A stretch of 64,000 bases of DNA from Gemmatimonadota bacterium. Its GTDB lineage: Bacteria; Gemmatimonadota; Gemmatimonadetes; Gemmatimonadales; Gemmatimonadaceae. Where the stretch lies: the NCBI GenBank assembly GCA_021413975.1, contig JAIOPJ010000055.1, positions 62,001 through 126,000 of the forward strand, given 5' to 3'. Every line of letters starts with the position of its first letter. The stretch's first letter is position 1. Both the position numbers and the translations under genes were made by a program. Below the pieces are notes generated by a model. The model saw only the letters and a program-made list of their open reading frames with translations, made no database searches and was not told the DNA's origin. This document shows, piece after piece, positions 35,306 through 42,529 of the stretch.

Positions 35306-36924
35306 TGGCGATCCGCGGCTCACTCAAGGAGGCCTCGCTCCCCGACGTGCTGCAGCTCCTCGCCATGGGCAAGAAGAGCGGCTGCCTCTCGGTCACGCAT
35401 CGCAGCAACTTCGGCTCGATCTACTTCGACAAGGGTCGCATCTGCTACGCGTCGATCATCAACCGCCGCGACCGGCTGGGCGACATCCTCGTCAAGAGCG
35501 GGATCCTCTCGCAGGACAAGCTCGACGACGCGATCGCGGTGCAGGCGAAGTCGCGCGGCATGCGCCTGGGCGACCTGCTCGTGGAGCGCAAGTCGATCAC
35601 GCGCGAGGACCTGCACACGCAGATCCGGATCCAGATCGAGGAAGCGGTCTACTTCCTCTTCACCTGGGCCGAGGGGACGTTCAACTTCGAGGCGGACATC
35701 CGGCCCGAGGAGCAGGATCTCCTCGTGTCGATCAACCCCGAGTCGCTGCTGCTCGAGGGGGCGCGACGCGTCGACGAGTGGAGCCTGATCGAGAAGAAGG
35801 TGCCGTCGTTCGACATCGTCTTCGAGGTGGACCGTCGCAAGCTGATGGAGAGCAACGCCACGCTCACCACCGAGCAGCAGACGCTCCTGCCGCTGATCGA
35901 CGGCCGCCGCGACGTCGCCGCGCTCGTGGATGAATCGGGACTCGTGGAGTTCGACGTCGGCAAGGCGCTGTTCGGGCTCGCGACCGCCGGCTTCCTGCAC
36001 CGCGTCGGCAAGACGCGGCCGCAGGAGGAGCTCGCGGCCGACGTGCGGGTGGAGGAGCACCGCAACCTCGGCGTCGCGTTCTACCGGACCGGCATGCTCG
36101 ACGAGGCCGTGCGCGAGTTCCGCCGCGTGGCCGAACTGCGGCCCGACGACCTCGGCGCGCGCTTCTTCCTCGGGCTCGCCCACCTGCGGCTCGGCAAGTG
36201 GTCCGAGGCGCTCACGCACCTCGAGGCGGCGTCGCGCCATCGCGGCGCCGTGGCCGCGGTCTTCCACGACCTCGCGCTCGCGTACGAGCGGCTCGGCCGG
36301 CTCGACGAGGCGCACCAGGCGCTCGAGCAGGCGCTCGCCCGCGGCGGCGCGACCGAACCGCGGGTGCATCTCTCGCTCGGCATCCTCGCGCTGCGGGCCG
36401 GGCGGTTCGCCGAGGCCGACGAGCACTTCATGCGTGCCCGGCCCCTCTTCGGGACCAAGGCGCCTTCGCCGGTCTGGTACCACTCGGCCGGCCTGGCGGC
36501 GGGGCTCTCCGGCGACCTCGCCAAGGCGATCGAGATCCTCACCGAGGGGGCCGCGGCGCATCCCGGGGCGGCGGCGCTGCACAACAACCTCGCGGTCGCG
36601 CTCGCGACGAAGGGACGGGGAGAGGAGGCGCTCCAGGCGATCGACCGCGGGATCTCCGCCGACTCGAGCCTCGCACCGCTGCATCGCAATCGCGGCGATC
36701 TCATGCTCGCTGCCCGCCAGCCCGACCAGGCACTCGAGGAGTACCTCCGGGCCGTGAAGCACCACGAGACGCTCGGCCCCGAGGTCTGGGCCCGCATCGG
36801 CGGGTTGCGCGCGGCGCACGGCGAGATGCCCGAGGCGACCTCGGCGTGGGAGCGCGCGCTGCAACTCGACCCCGGCCACCCCGAGGCCCGCGATAAGCTC
36901 GCGGCGGCCCGCAACGGCGGATGA
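35305..36924 (+). CDS. DUF4388-TPR fusion protein (second paralog)
   Basis: A 539-residue protein. The N-terminal ~245 residues copy the layout of the DUF4388 protein at 29911: MAIRGSLKEASLPDVLQLLAMGKKSGCLSV, GSIYFDKGRICYASIINR, RLGDILVKSGIL, GDLLVERKSITREDLHTQIRIQIEEAVYFLFTWAEGTFNFE, then LLPLIDGRRDVAALVDESGLVEFDVGKALFGL. About eight TPR units fill residues ~255-535 (LGLAHLRLGKWSEALTHLEAA, LHNNLAVALATKGRGEEALQAI). It overlaps the DnaA-like stop (TGATG) and the cheR start. A scaffold role joining the GTPase and Che parts is inferred from its domain content and place. Confidence 0.85.
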   Translation: MAIRGSLKEASLPDVLQLLAMGKKSGCLSVTHRSNFGSIYFDKGRICYASIINRRDRLGDILVKSGILSQDKLDDAIAVQAKSRGMRLGDLLVERKSITREDLHTQIRIQIEEAVYFLFTWAEGTFNFEADIRPEEQDLLVSINPESLLLEGARRVDEWSLIEKKVPSFDIVFEVDRRKLMESNATLTTEQQTLLPLIDGRRDVAALVDESGLVEFDVGKALFGLATAGFLHRVGKTRPQEELAADVRVEEHRNLGVAFYRTGMLDEAVREFRRVAELRPDDLGARFFLGLAHLRLGKWSEALTHLEAASRHRGAVAAVFHDLALAYERLGRLDEAHQALEQALARGGATEPRVHLSLGILALRAGRFAEADEHFMRARPLFGTKAPSPVWYHSAGLAAGLSGDLAKAIEILTEGAAAHPGAAALHNNLAVALATKGRGEEALQAIDRGISADSSLAPLHRNRGDLMLAARQPDQALEEYLRAVKHHETLGPEVWARIGGLRAAHGEMPEATSAWERALQLDPGHPEARDKLAAARNGG

Positions 36925-37748
36925 ACACCGGCCCGGTGGACGAAGTGGAGTTCCGCGCGCTCACGGCGAAGATCGCCGCCGAGCGAGGCTTCGGCTGCGC
37001 CAACTACAAGGACGGCTGCCTCCGCCGCCGCATCGCGGTCCGCATGCGCGCCCGCGGCTCCGCGAGCTTCTCGGACTACCGGGCGTTGCTCGATCGCGAC
37101 GCCGGCGAATACGACCTGCTGCTCGACGCGCTGACGATCAACGTCACCAAGCTCTATCGCGACGCGGCGGTCTGGGAGGCGGTGGCGCAGCAGGTCATCC
37201 CCAAGCTCTGGGCGCTCGACCTGCCACGCCTCACCGTCTGGAGCGCCGGCTGCTCCTCCGGCGAGGAACTCTACACCCTGGCGGCGCTCTTCCACCGTCA
37301 CGCCGAACGGTCGGGGACGCTCGCGCGGCTGCGGCGGGTGCGGATCATCGGCAGTGACATCGACCGTGCGTCGCTCGAGCGGGCGCAGGCGGGCGTCTAC
37401 GCGCCGGAGTCGTTCACCGAGATGCCGGTGGAACTGCGCCGGCGGTATTTCTCCGTCGACGCGCCCCACTCGGCGGCCGCCGAGCTACGGGCCCTCGTCA
37501 CGGTCGAGCGGCGCGACCTGCTGCGGGAGCCAGCGCCGGCCACCGACGTGCAGCTGATCACCTGTCGCAACGTGGTGATCTACTTCGACCGGGCGAGTCA
37601 GGAATCGCTCATGCGGAAGTTCCACGATGCGCTCGCCCCGGGTGGCTACCTCGTGTTGGGGAAGGTCGAGACGCTCATGGGCCCGCTCCGCGCGCTGTAT
37701 GACGTGGTGGACTCGCGCGAGCGGATCTTCCGCCGGGCGGCCGCATGA
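36921..37748 (+). CDS. cheR: chemoreceptor methyltransferase CheR
   Basis: A 275-residue CheR. The N-terminal helical domain (FRALTAKIAAERGFGCANYKDGCLRRRIAVRMRARG) precedes the SAM-binding domain with VWSAGCSSGEELYTLA, IIGSDIDRASLERAQAGVY, and CRNVVIYFDRASQESLMRKFHDALAPGGYLVLGKVETL. It methylates glutamates of chemoreceptors using S-adenosylmethionine. There is no chemoreceptor gene in the window, so substrates are encoded elsewhere. The ATG overlaps the DUF4388-TPR stop and the stop overlaps cheD by four bases. Confidence 0.95.
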   Translation: MNTGPVDEVEFRALTAKIAAERGFGCANYKDGCLRRRIAVRMRARGSASFSDYRALLDRDAGEYDLLLDALTINVTKLYRDAAVWEAVAQQVIPKLWALDLPRLTVWSAGCSSGEELYTLAALFHRHAERSGTLARLRRVRIIGSDIDRASLERAQAGVYAPESFTEMPVELRRRYFSVDAPHSAAAELRALVTVERRDLLREPAPATDVQLITCRNVVIYFDRASQESLMRKFHDALAPGGYLVLGKVETLMGPLRALYDVVDSRERIFRRAAA

Positions 37749-38224
37749 CCGACCAGCACGTGCGCATCGCGCACCACGCGGTCGCCCGCGGCAGCGGGCG
37801 CCTCGTCACCATCGGACTCGGCTCGTGCGTGGCGATCGCGCTGCACGACGCGCGCTTCCGCGTGACGGGGCTCGCCCACGTGCTGCTCCCCGATCCGAGC
37901 GTGGCGCGCGATCCGGGCAATGCCGCCCGCTTCGCGTCGACCGCGGTGCCGATGCTCGTGACCGAGATGCGGGCGATGGGCGCGCGCGGTGAACTCACGG
38001 CGCGCATCGCCGGCGGGGCGGCGCTCTTCGGCACCATGCTCGCGACTCCGGGCGGACAGATGGGCGCGCGCAACGTCGCGGCCGCCAAGGCGGCGCTCGT
38101 GGCGGCACGGATCCCGCTCGTGGGCGAGGAGACGGGCGGTGGGGCGGGGCGCAGCGTGGCCGTCGACGTGAACACCGGCGCCATGACCGTGCGGTCGGTG
38201 CGCGGAGGCGAACGTGTCCTCTGA
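37745..38224 (+). CDS. cheD: chemoreceptor glutamine deamidase CheD
   Basis: A 159-residue CheD. It has TIGLGSCVAIALHDARFRVTGLAHVLLPD (catalytic Cys in GSCV and His in LAHVLLP), FASTAVPMLVTEMRAMGARG, ARIAGGAALF and the C-terminal IGRRNV-equivalent QMGARNVAAAKAALVAARIPLVGEETGGGAGRSVAVDVNTGAM. It deamidates receptor glutamines and binds CheC, which is encoded about 11 kb upstream in the same run. The stop overlaps the cheB start by 11 bases. Confidence 0.94.
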   Translation: MTDQHVRIAHHAVARGSGRLVTIGLGSCVAIALHDARFRVTGLAHVLLPDPSVARDPGNAARFASTAVPMLVTEMRAMGARGELTARIAGGAALFGTMLATPGGQMGARNVAAAKAALVAARIPLVGEETGGGAGRSVAVDVNTGAMTVRSVRGGERVL

Positions 38225-39272
38225 GCGCCGCGTGCTCGTCGTGGAGGACAACGCGCTGCTGCGCGAGGTGCTCCGCGAACTGATCGACGGACTCGACGGC
38301 TTCCGCGTGATCGCGACCGCCGCCGACGGCGAGGAGGGGTTGCGGCTCGTGCATCGGCTCGACCCCGACATCGTGACGCTCGACATCGAGATGCCGGTCG
38401 TGGACGGGCTCGCGGCGCTCGGCTACATCATGAGCGAACTGCCGCGCCCCGTGGTGATGGTGAGCGGGGCCACGACGCGCGGCTCGGTGGATCTCACGAT
38501 CCGCGCGCTCGAGCTCGGTGCGGTGGACTTCGTGCGCAAGCCGGCCGGGAACACCCCCGAGGACTGGGCGTCGGTGGGGCAGCGGGTCGAGGATGCCCTG
38601 CGCGCGGCGGCGCAGATGAACGTGCGCGGGGTGGGGATGCTCGCGCGTCCGCGCCTGCGCACGCCCGCGCCCCTCGCGCGGGTGTCGCGTGGCGCGGCCG
38701 CCGCCGTGGCGATCGCGAGTTCCACCGGGGGGCCGCGCGCGCTCGCGGAGGTCATCCCGGGCTTCGCCGCGGGGTTCGACGCCGCGGTGCTCATCGCGCA
38801 GCACATGCCGCCCGGCTTCACGGCCGGTCTCGCCCGGCGGTTGGACCAGCTCTCCACCCTGCCGGTGCACGAGGCGACGCACGGCGAGGCCGTGGAGCCC
38901 GGTCGCGTCTATCTCGCCCCCGGCGGTTCCCACATGACCGTCACCGAATCGTCCGGCGGTTTCGCCATCATGCTGAACCAGGGTCCGTCGGTGCATGGGG
39001 TCCGGCCCGCGGCCGACCCGCTCTTCGTCTCGGTGGCCACGCACTTCGGGCGGCGCAGCGTGGGCGTGGTGCTCACGGGGATGGGCCGGGATGCGGCGGC
39101 CGGTCTGCGCGCCATCCGCGCCGCCGGCGGCGGCGCCGTGGTGCAGGACCGTGCGACGTCGGTGATCTACGGCATGCCGCAGGTGGCGCTCGCCGAAGCG
39201 GGCGCCGATCGCGAAGCGCCGCTCGGAGAGGTCGCGCGCGCGGCGACGGTGCTGCTCGAGGCGCGCCGATGA
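38214..39272 (+). CDS. cheB: chemoreceptor methylesterase CheB
   Basis: A 352-residue CheB: receiver domain with phosphorylation site Asp57 (DIVTLDIEMPVVDG), then the methylesterase domain with IASSTGGPRALAEV (nucleophile Ser), IAQHMPPGFTAGLARRL (His) and LTGMGRDAAAGLRAI (Asp). It removes methyl groups and deamidates receptors, opposing CheR. The GTG start lies inside the end of cheD. The stop overlaps the second cheW (ATGA). Confidence 0.95.
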   Translation: MSSERRVLVVEDNALLREVLRELIDGLDGFRVIATAADGEEGLRLVHRLDPDIVTLDIEMPVVDGLAALGYIMSELPRPVVMVSGATTRGSVDLTIRALELGAVDFVRKPAGNTPEDWASVGQRVEDALRAAAQMNVRGVGMLARPRLRTPAPLARVSRGAAAAVAIASSTGGPRALAEVIPGFAAGFDAAVLIAQHMPPGFTAGLARRLDQLSTLPVHEATHGEAVEPGRVYLAPGGSHMTVTESSGGFAIMLNQGPSVHGVRPAADPLFVSVATHFGRRSVGVVLTGMGRDAAAGLRAIRAAGGGAVVQDRATSVIYGMPQVALAEAGADREAPLGEVARAATVLLEARR

Positions 39273-39712
39273 ACCCCGAACGATTCCTCCTCGCGCGGAT
39301 CGGCACCGAGACCTTCGCCTTCCCCCTGGCCGAGGTGCTCGAGGCGACCGATGCGACCGAGGTCACGCCGCTCGCGCTCCTGCCTTCCGGCGTCGCCGGC
39401 CAGAGCGTGTACCGGGATCGGCTCCTGCCGGTGATCGACGGCAGCATGTTGCTCGGCGTGACGCGGAGCGGGCCCAAGGGAGTGCTGCTCGTGATCGAGG
39501 TCGATGGGGACCGTGTGGCCCTCTGGGCCGACGACGTGGTCGACATGGTGACCGTCGACCCACGCCGGTTCCGCGCGGTGCCGGCCGGCGGGAGCGGGAC
39601 CGGCACGATGCTGCGCGCCGTGGTGGACCTCGGCGACGTGATCGCCGCGGTGGTCTCGATGGACGACGTGCGCGCCTTCGTGCGCGCGCGGCTCATGACG
39701 GAGGTCGCATGA
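39269..39712 (+). CDS. CheW-type coupling protein (second)
   Basis: A 147-residue CheW-like domain: FLLARIGTETFAFPLAEVLEATDATEV, LPSGVAGQSVYRDRLLPVIDGSMLLGV and VIEVDGDRVALWADDVVDMVTVD. It lacks the usual LRG motif (GLLNLRG in the first copy; here GQSVYRDRLLPVID), so its binding to CheA or receptors may differ. It is squeezed between cheB and the third cheW with four-base overlaps on both sides. Confidence 0.82.
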   Translation: MNPERFLLARIGTETFAFPLAEVLEATDATEVTPLALLPSGVAGQSVYRDRLLPVIDGSMLLGVTRSGPKGVLLVIEVDGDRVALWADDVVDMVTVDPRRFRAVPAGGSGTGTMLRAVVDLGDVIAAVVSMDDVRAFVRARLMTEVA

Positions 39713-40200
39713 CGAGTACGGGCACGGCGACGCGGCGGCAGCTCGTGACGTTCGCCGCGGGAGGGGAGCTCTTCGCGGCCGACATCTTCTCGGTGGAGCG
39801 CGTGCTCCGCCATACGCCGCCGCGCCTGCTGCCGAACGCGGCGCCCTGGTTGCGTGGCGTGATCGAGCACGCCGGCACGGCGATCCCCGTGATCGACCTC
39901 CGCGAGCGCCTGGGACTCGGCGCGGCCGAGACGCCGGCGGGGGCACGGATCCTCGTCGTGGTCGTCGGGGACACGCGGATCGGCGTCACGGTGGACGAGG
40001 TGCAGGCCGTGCGCGCGATCGATCCCGCACTGATCGAACCGCCGCCCGCGATCTACCGCGGGCTGGCGCGCGAGTACCTGGAGGGCGTGGCGCGGCTGGA
40101 CGGCGAACTCTTCGTCGTGCTGGCCATCACGCACCTGTTGGATTCAACGGAGCGGATCGAGATGGCGCGCGCGCTCGCATCGGAGGGAGCTCATGTCTGA
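39709..40200 (+). CDS. CheW-type coupling protein (third)
   Basis: A 163-residue CheW domain: RQLVTFAAGGELFAADIFSVERVLRH, LLPNAAPWLRGVIEHAGTAIPVIDLRERLGLG (canonical W-x-R-G...PVIDLR motif), RILVVVVGDTRIGVTVDEVQAVRAI and the C-terminal YLEGVARLDGELFVVLAITHLLD. This copy is closest to canonical CheW. It overlaps both neighbours. Having three CheW proteins suggests more than one receptor or kinase arrangement. Confidence 0.9.
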   Translation: MTSTGTATRRQLVTFAAGGELFAADIFSVERVLRHTPPRLLPNAAPWLRGVIEHAGTAIPVIDLRERLGLGAAETPAGARILVVVVGDTRIGVTVDEVQAVRAIDPALIEPPPAIYRGLAREYLEGVARLDGELFVVLAITHLLDSTERIEMARALASEGAHV

Positions 40201-41059
40201 CGAGACCCTGGCATCGTACAAGGCCAAGTACGCGTCGATCGACCAGCGGCTCGACGCCGGCCTGTCGGACGCGGAGCGGCCGGCGGTGAAGACGGAGATC
40301 GTGACGCTCTTCAAGTCGGTGGAGCAGCAGCTCGCCGAGTTGTCGGTGCTGCGCGACGAGATCAAGTCGCTGGTCGACAAGTGGAAGGCCCAGCAGGTCG
40401 CGAGCGCGGCGAACCTCGCGCCGCAGTTCACGGGCGAGAAGCCGGTCGTGCACGCCGATCACATCGGGGCGAGCACGTTCATCGAGAAGGGCTGGAGCCG
40501 CCTCTCCCTCGGCGACCACGAGGGGGCGGAGCAGGCGCTCCTCAAGGCGATCGAGCTCTCGCCCGGCGACCCCCAGAGCGAGGCGCTGCTCGGCTGGGCG
40601 CAGATGCTGCAGGAGAAGTACGACGACGCGCTCATGAACTTCCAGAAGGTGCTCGTGCGCGAGCCGGCGAACTCGCTGGCCCGCATCAACGTCGGCTACA
40701 TCTGCCTGAAGAAGAAGATCTTCGGCGAGGCGATCGAGCACCTCTCCAAGGCCATCCGGCTCGACAACGACCGCAAGGCGTCGCTCTACGCGCACTTCTA
40801 CCTCGGCCTCGTCTACTTCGAGCGCGAGATGTACGAGGACGCGCAGACCTTCTTCCGCAAGACGCTCGGGCTGGGGCCGAACCTGATCGAGGCGTACTAC
40901 GAGCTCGGTCGGGCGCACTGGTTCAATGACGAGCGCGAGCAGGGGCTCGAGGTGTGGAAGCAGGGCCTCGCGGCGAACAAGTTCAATCCGTGGGGCAAGA
41001 AGTGCGGTGAGATGGTCCGCCTCGTCGAGGGAGGGGGGGAACCGCCGCGTGAGACCTGA
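40193..41059 (+). CDS. coiled-coil TPR protein at the end of the chemosensory run
   Basis: A 288-residue soluble protein. Residues 1-65 are helical/coiled coil (YASIDQRLDAGLSDAERPAVKTEIVTLF ... LAELSVLRDEIKSLVDKWKAQQ), and residues ~85-265 are four or five TPR units (SRLSLGDHEGAEQALLKAIELSP, ALMNFQKVLVREPANSLARINVGY, GLVYFEREMYEDAQTFFRKTLGLGP). The start at 40193 overlaps the third cheW. It could be an adaptor between the Che array and its output; no family name is assigned. Confidence 0.8.
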   Translation: MSDETLASYKAKYASIDQRLDAGLSDAERPAVKTEIVTLFKSVEQQLAELSVLRDEIKSLVDKWKAQQVASAANLAPQFTGEKPVVHADHIGASTFIEKGWSRLSLGDHEGAEQALLKAIELSPGDPQSEALLGWAQMLQEKYDDALMNFQKVLVREPANSLARINVGYICLKKKIFGEAIEHLSKAIRLDNDRKASLYAHFYLGLVYFEREMYEDAQTFFRKTLGLGPNLIEAYYELGRAHWFNDEREQGLEVWKQGLAANKFNPWGKKCGEMVRLVEGGGEPPRET

Positions 41060-42110
41060 CGCGGCCGGTGGCGCACGGCGCGCGGGGATCGGTGGTCTCC
41101 TCCGACTCGTGCTGATCGGCGTCGCGCTCCAGGTCGGCCTGGGTCTGCTGGTGGCGCGCCCGGGAGGCGCGCAGGAAACGGTGCCGGCCGGGGCCGCGGT
41201 GCTTCGCGAAGGACGCTTCGAGGTCATCCACTTCCCGGGTGAGACGCGCTTCGCGCAGGCGGTGCTCGCTGCGGCGGTCGCTCGCGACTCGTTCCCCGGT
41301 CTGCCGCGGCTCACGGACCCGGTGCGGATCCAGCTGGCGCCCGACGAGCGGACCTTCCGCGAGTGGGTCGGCGCCGGGGCGCCGGACTGGGGCGGGGCCT
41401 TCGCCTTCCCGGCCGAACGCCTCATCGTGATGCAGGGGAGGAACGCGGCGGCGGCCGTCGGCGATCCCATGGCCACGCTCCGGCATGAGCTCGCCCATCT
41501 GGCCCTGGCCGAGGTGCTGCGCGGGCAGGTCCCACGCTGGTTCGACGAGGGGTACGCCTCGTACGCGGCCGGTGAGTGGGGCCGCGAGGAGGTCCTCGCC
41601 ACGAGCGTGGGGCTGATCTGGCGCGGCATCCCGACCCTCGCGGGGCTCGACTCGGGGTTCTACGCCGGGTCCGGCCGGGCCGAGCGCACGTATGCGTTGG
41701 CCCACCGGGCGGTCGCCGAACTGGCGTCGCTCGACCGGGAGCGCGGCCTCACCCTCTTCTTCGACTACTGGCGGCGCGAAGGGTCGTTCGAGCGGGCGCT
41801 CCGCTCGGCGTACGGCATGACGAGCGCCGATTTCGAGCGCCACTGGCGCGCGCGGGTGCGCCGGCAATACGGGGCGCTCGCCCTCGCGGCCGACCTCTCG
41901 GTGCTCTCGGTCTTCCTCGTGTTCCTGCTGGGACCGCTCTGGTGGCAGCGACGGCAGCGCCTCAGGGACCGGCTCGAGCGCATGCGCCAGGCGGACGCGG
42001 CGCAGGAGGAGCGGGAACGAATGAGCGCCCTGGCGGCCTTGCTGGGTGAGGGCGCTCCGGACGCACCGGACCCGCCGCACGCGCCGGCACCCCCGCGGGG
42101 CCCGGATTAA
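41049..42110 (+). CDS. membrane-anchored gluzincin peptidase (peptidase MA-like)
   Basis: A 353-residue protein. An N-terminal hydrophobic segment (LLRLVLIGVALQVGLGLLVA) acts as signal or anchor, then a zinc-peptidase domain with HELAH at 146-150 and the third ligand Glu167 in WFDEGYASY; HExxH plus Glu 17 residues later is the gluzincin pattern seen in M1/M61 and peptidase MA families. A second membrane helix lies near residue 290 (LSVLSVFLVFLLGPLWW) with a charged, Pro-rich cytoplasmic tail. The catalytic part should be outside the inner membrane. The GTG start overlaps the TPR stop by 11 bases. Confidence 0.85.
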   Translation: MRPDAAGGARRAGIGGLLRLVLIGVALQVGLGLLVARPGGAQETVPAGAAVLREGRFEVIHFPGETRFAQAVLAAAVARDSFPGLPRLTDPVRIQLAPDERTFREWVGAGAPDWGGAFAFPAERLIVMQGRNAAAAVGDPMATLRHELAHLALAEVLRGQVPRWFDEGYASYAAGEWGREEVLATSVGLIWRGIPTLAGLDSGFYAGSGRAERTYALAHRAVAELASLDRERGLTLFFDYWRREGSFERALRSAYGMTSADFERHWRARVRRQYGALALAADLSVLSVFLVFLLGPLWWQRRQRLRDRLERMRQADAAQEERERMSALAALLGEGAPDAPDPPHAPAPPRGPD

Positions 42111-42137
42111 GGCTTCGTGAAGGCCCGCCGATTTTGG

Positions 42138-42166
42138 TTGACACATCTATTAGTGTGGTCTAGACT
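42138..42166 (+). promoter_or_regulatory. near-consensus sigma-70 promoter
   Basis: TTGACA (42138-42143), a 17-base spacer and TAGACT (42161-42166). A start about seven bases later falls a few bases before the ATG at 42176, so the first transcript would be almost leaderless. It probably drives the small membrane protein and the tRNA-Val gene that follows. Confidence 0.75.
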
Positions 42167-42175
42167 CATCCCCCT

Positions 42176-42355
42176 ATGACCAAGGCGAAAGAAATGGTGG
42201 AGTCGGCGGGTTCGCGCCCGGCGCTCTGGTGGGGTCTGGCGGTGGCCACGTTGCTGCTCGGTTACGCCGATCTCTGGCGCGGCGGCGTGACGCTCGCGCC
42301 GATCCTGCTCGTGGTGGGATATTGCGTCCTCATCCCGATCGCGATCGTGAAGTGA
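42176..42355 (+). CDS. small two-helix membrane protein
   Basis: A 59-residue protein too short to stand out among longer frames. It starts MTKAKEMVESAGSRPALWW, has two hydrophobic segments (WGLAVATLLLGYADLW and TLAPILLVVGYCVLIPIAIV) and ends IVK. The ATG lies only ten bases after the -10 hexamer of a consensus promoter and no Shine-Dalgarno fits, so leaderless translation is likely. The tRNA-Val gene starts 31 bases after its stop. Similar proteins of 55-70 residues with two helices are common next to tRNA genes in this type of genome, which I infer rather than know. Confidence 0.65.
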   Translation: MTKAKEMVESAGSRPALWWGLAVATLLLGYADLWRGGVTLAPILLVVGYCVLIPIAIVK

Positions 42356-42358
42356 AGT

Positions 42359-42381
42359 GACACCCCACGGGGCGGGGTGTC
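42359..42381 (+). terminator. hairpin between the small membrane protein and tRNA-Val
   Basis: An exact 8-base stem with a 7-base loop (GACACCCC ... GGGGTGTC). No T run follows, so it may be a weak terminator or a processing signal ahead of the tRNA. Confidence 0.4.
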
Positions 42382-42386
42382 CCGCG

Positions 42387-42460
42387 GGGCGAATAGCTCA
42401 GCTGGTTAGAGCACCTGCCTTACACGCAGGGTGTCGGGGGTTCGAGTCCCTCTTCGCCCA
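42387..42460 (+). tRNA. tRNA-Val (anticodon TAC)
   Basis: A 74-base cloverleaf: acceptor stem GGGCGAA pairs with TTCGCCC, D arm TAGCTCAGCTGGTTAGAGCA, anticodon stem CCTGC/GCAGG around CTTACAC giving anticodon TAC, and T arm with GGTTCGAGTCC. The discriminator is A, and CCA is not encoded (TTC follows). It reads GUA and other Val codons. Confidence 0.95.
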
Positions 42461-42529
42461 TTCCCGAGCGACGGCGGACCGCTGCCGACGCGACGGGGTA
42501 GCATGTTCAACACCTTGGAGGAGATGACT

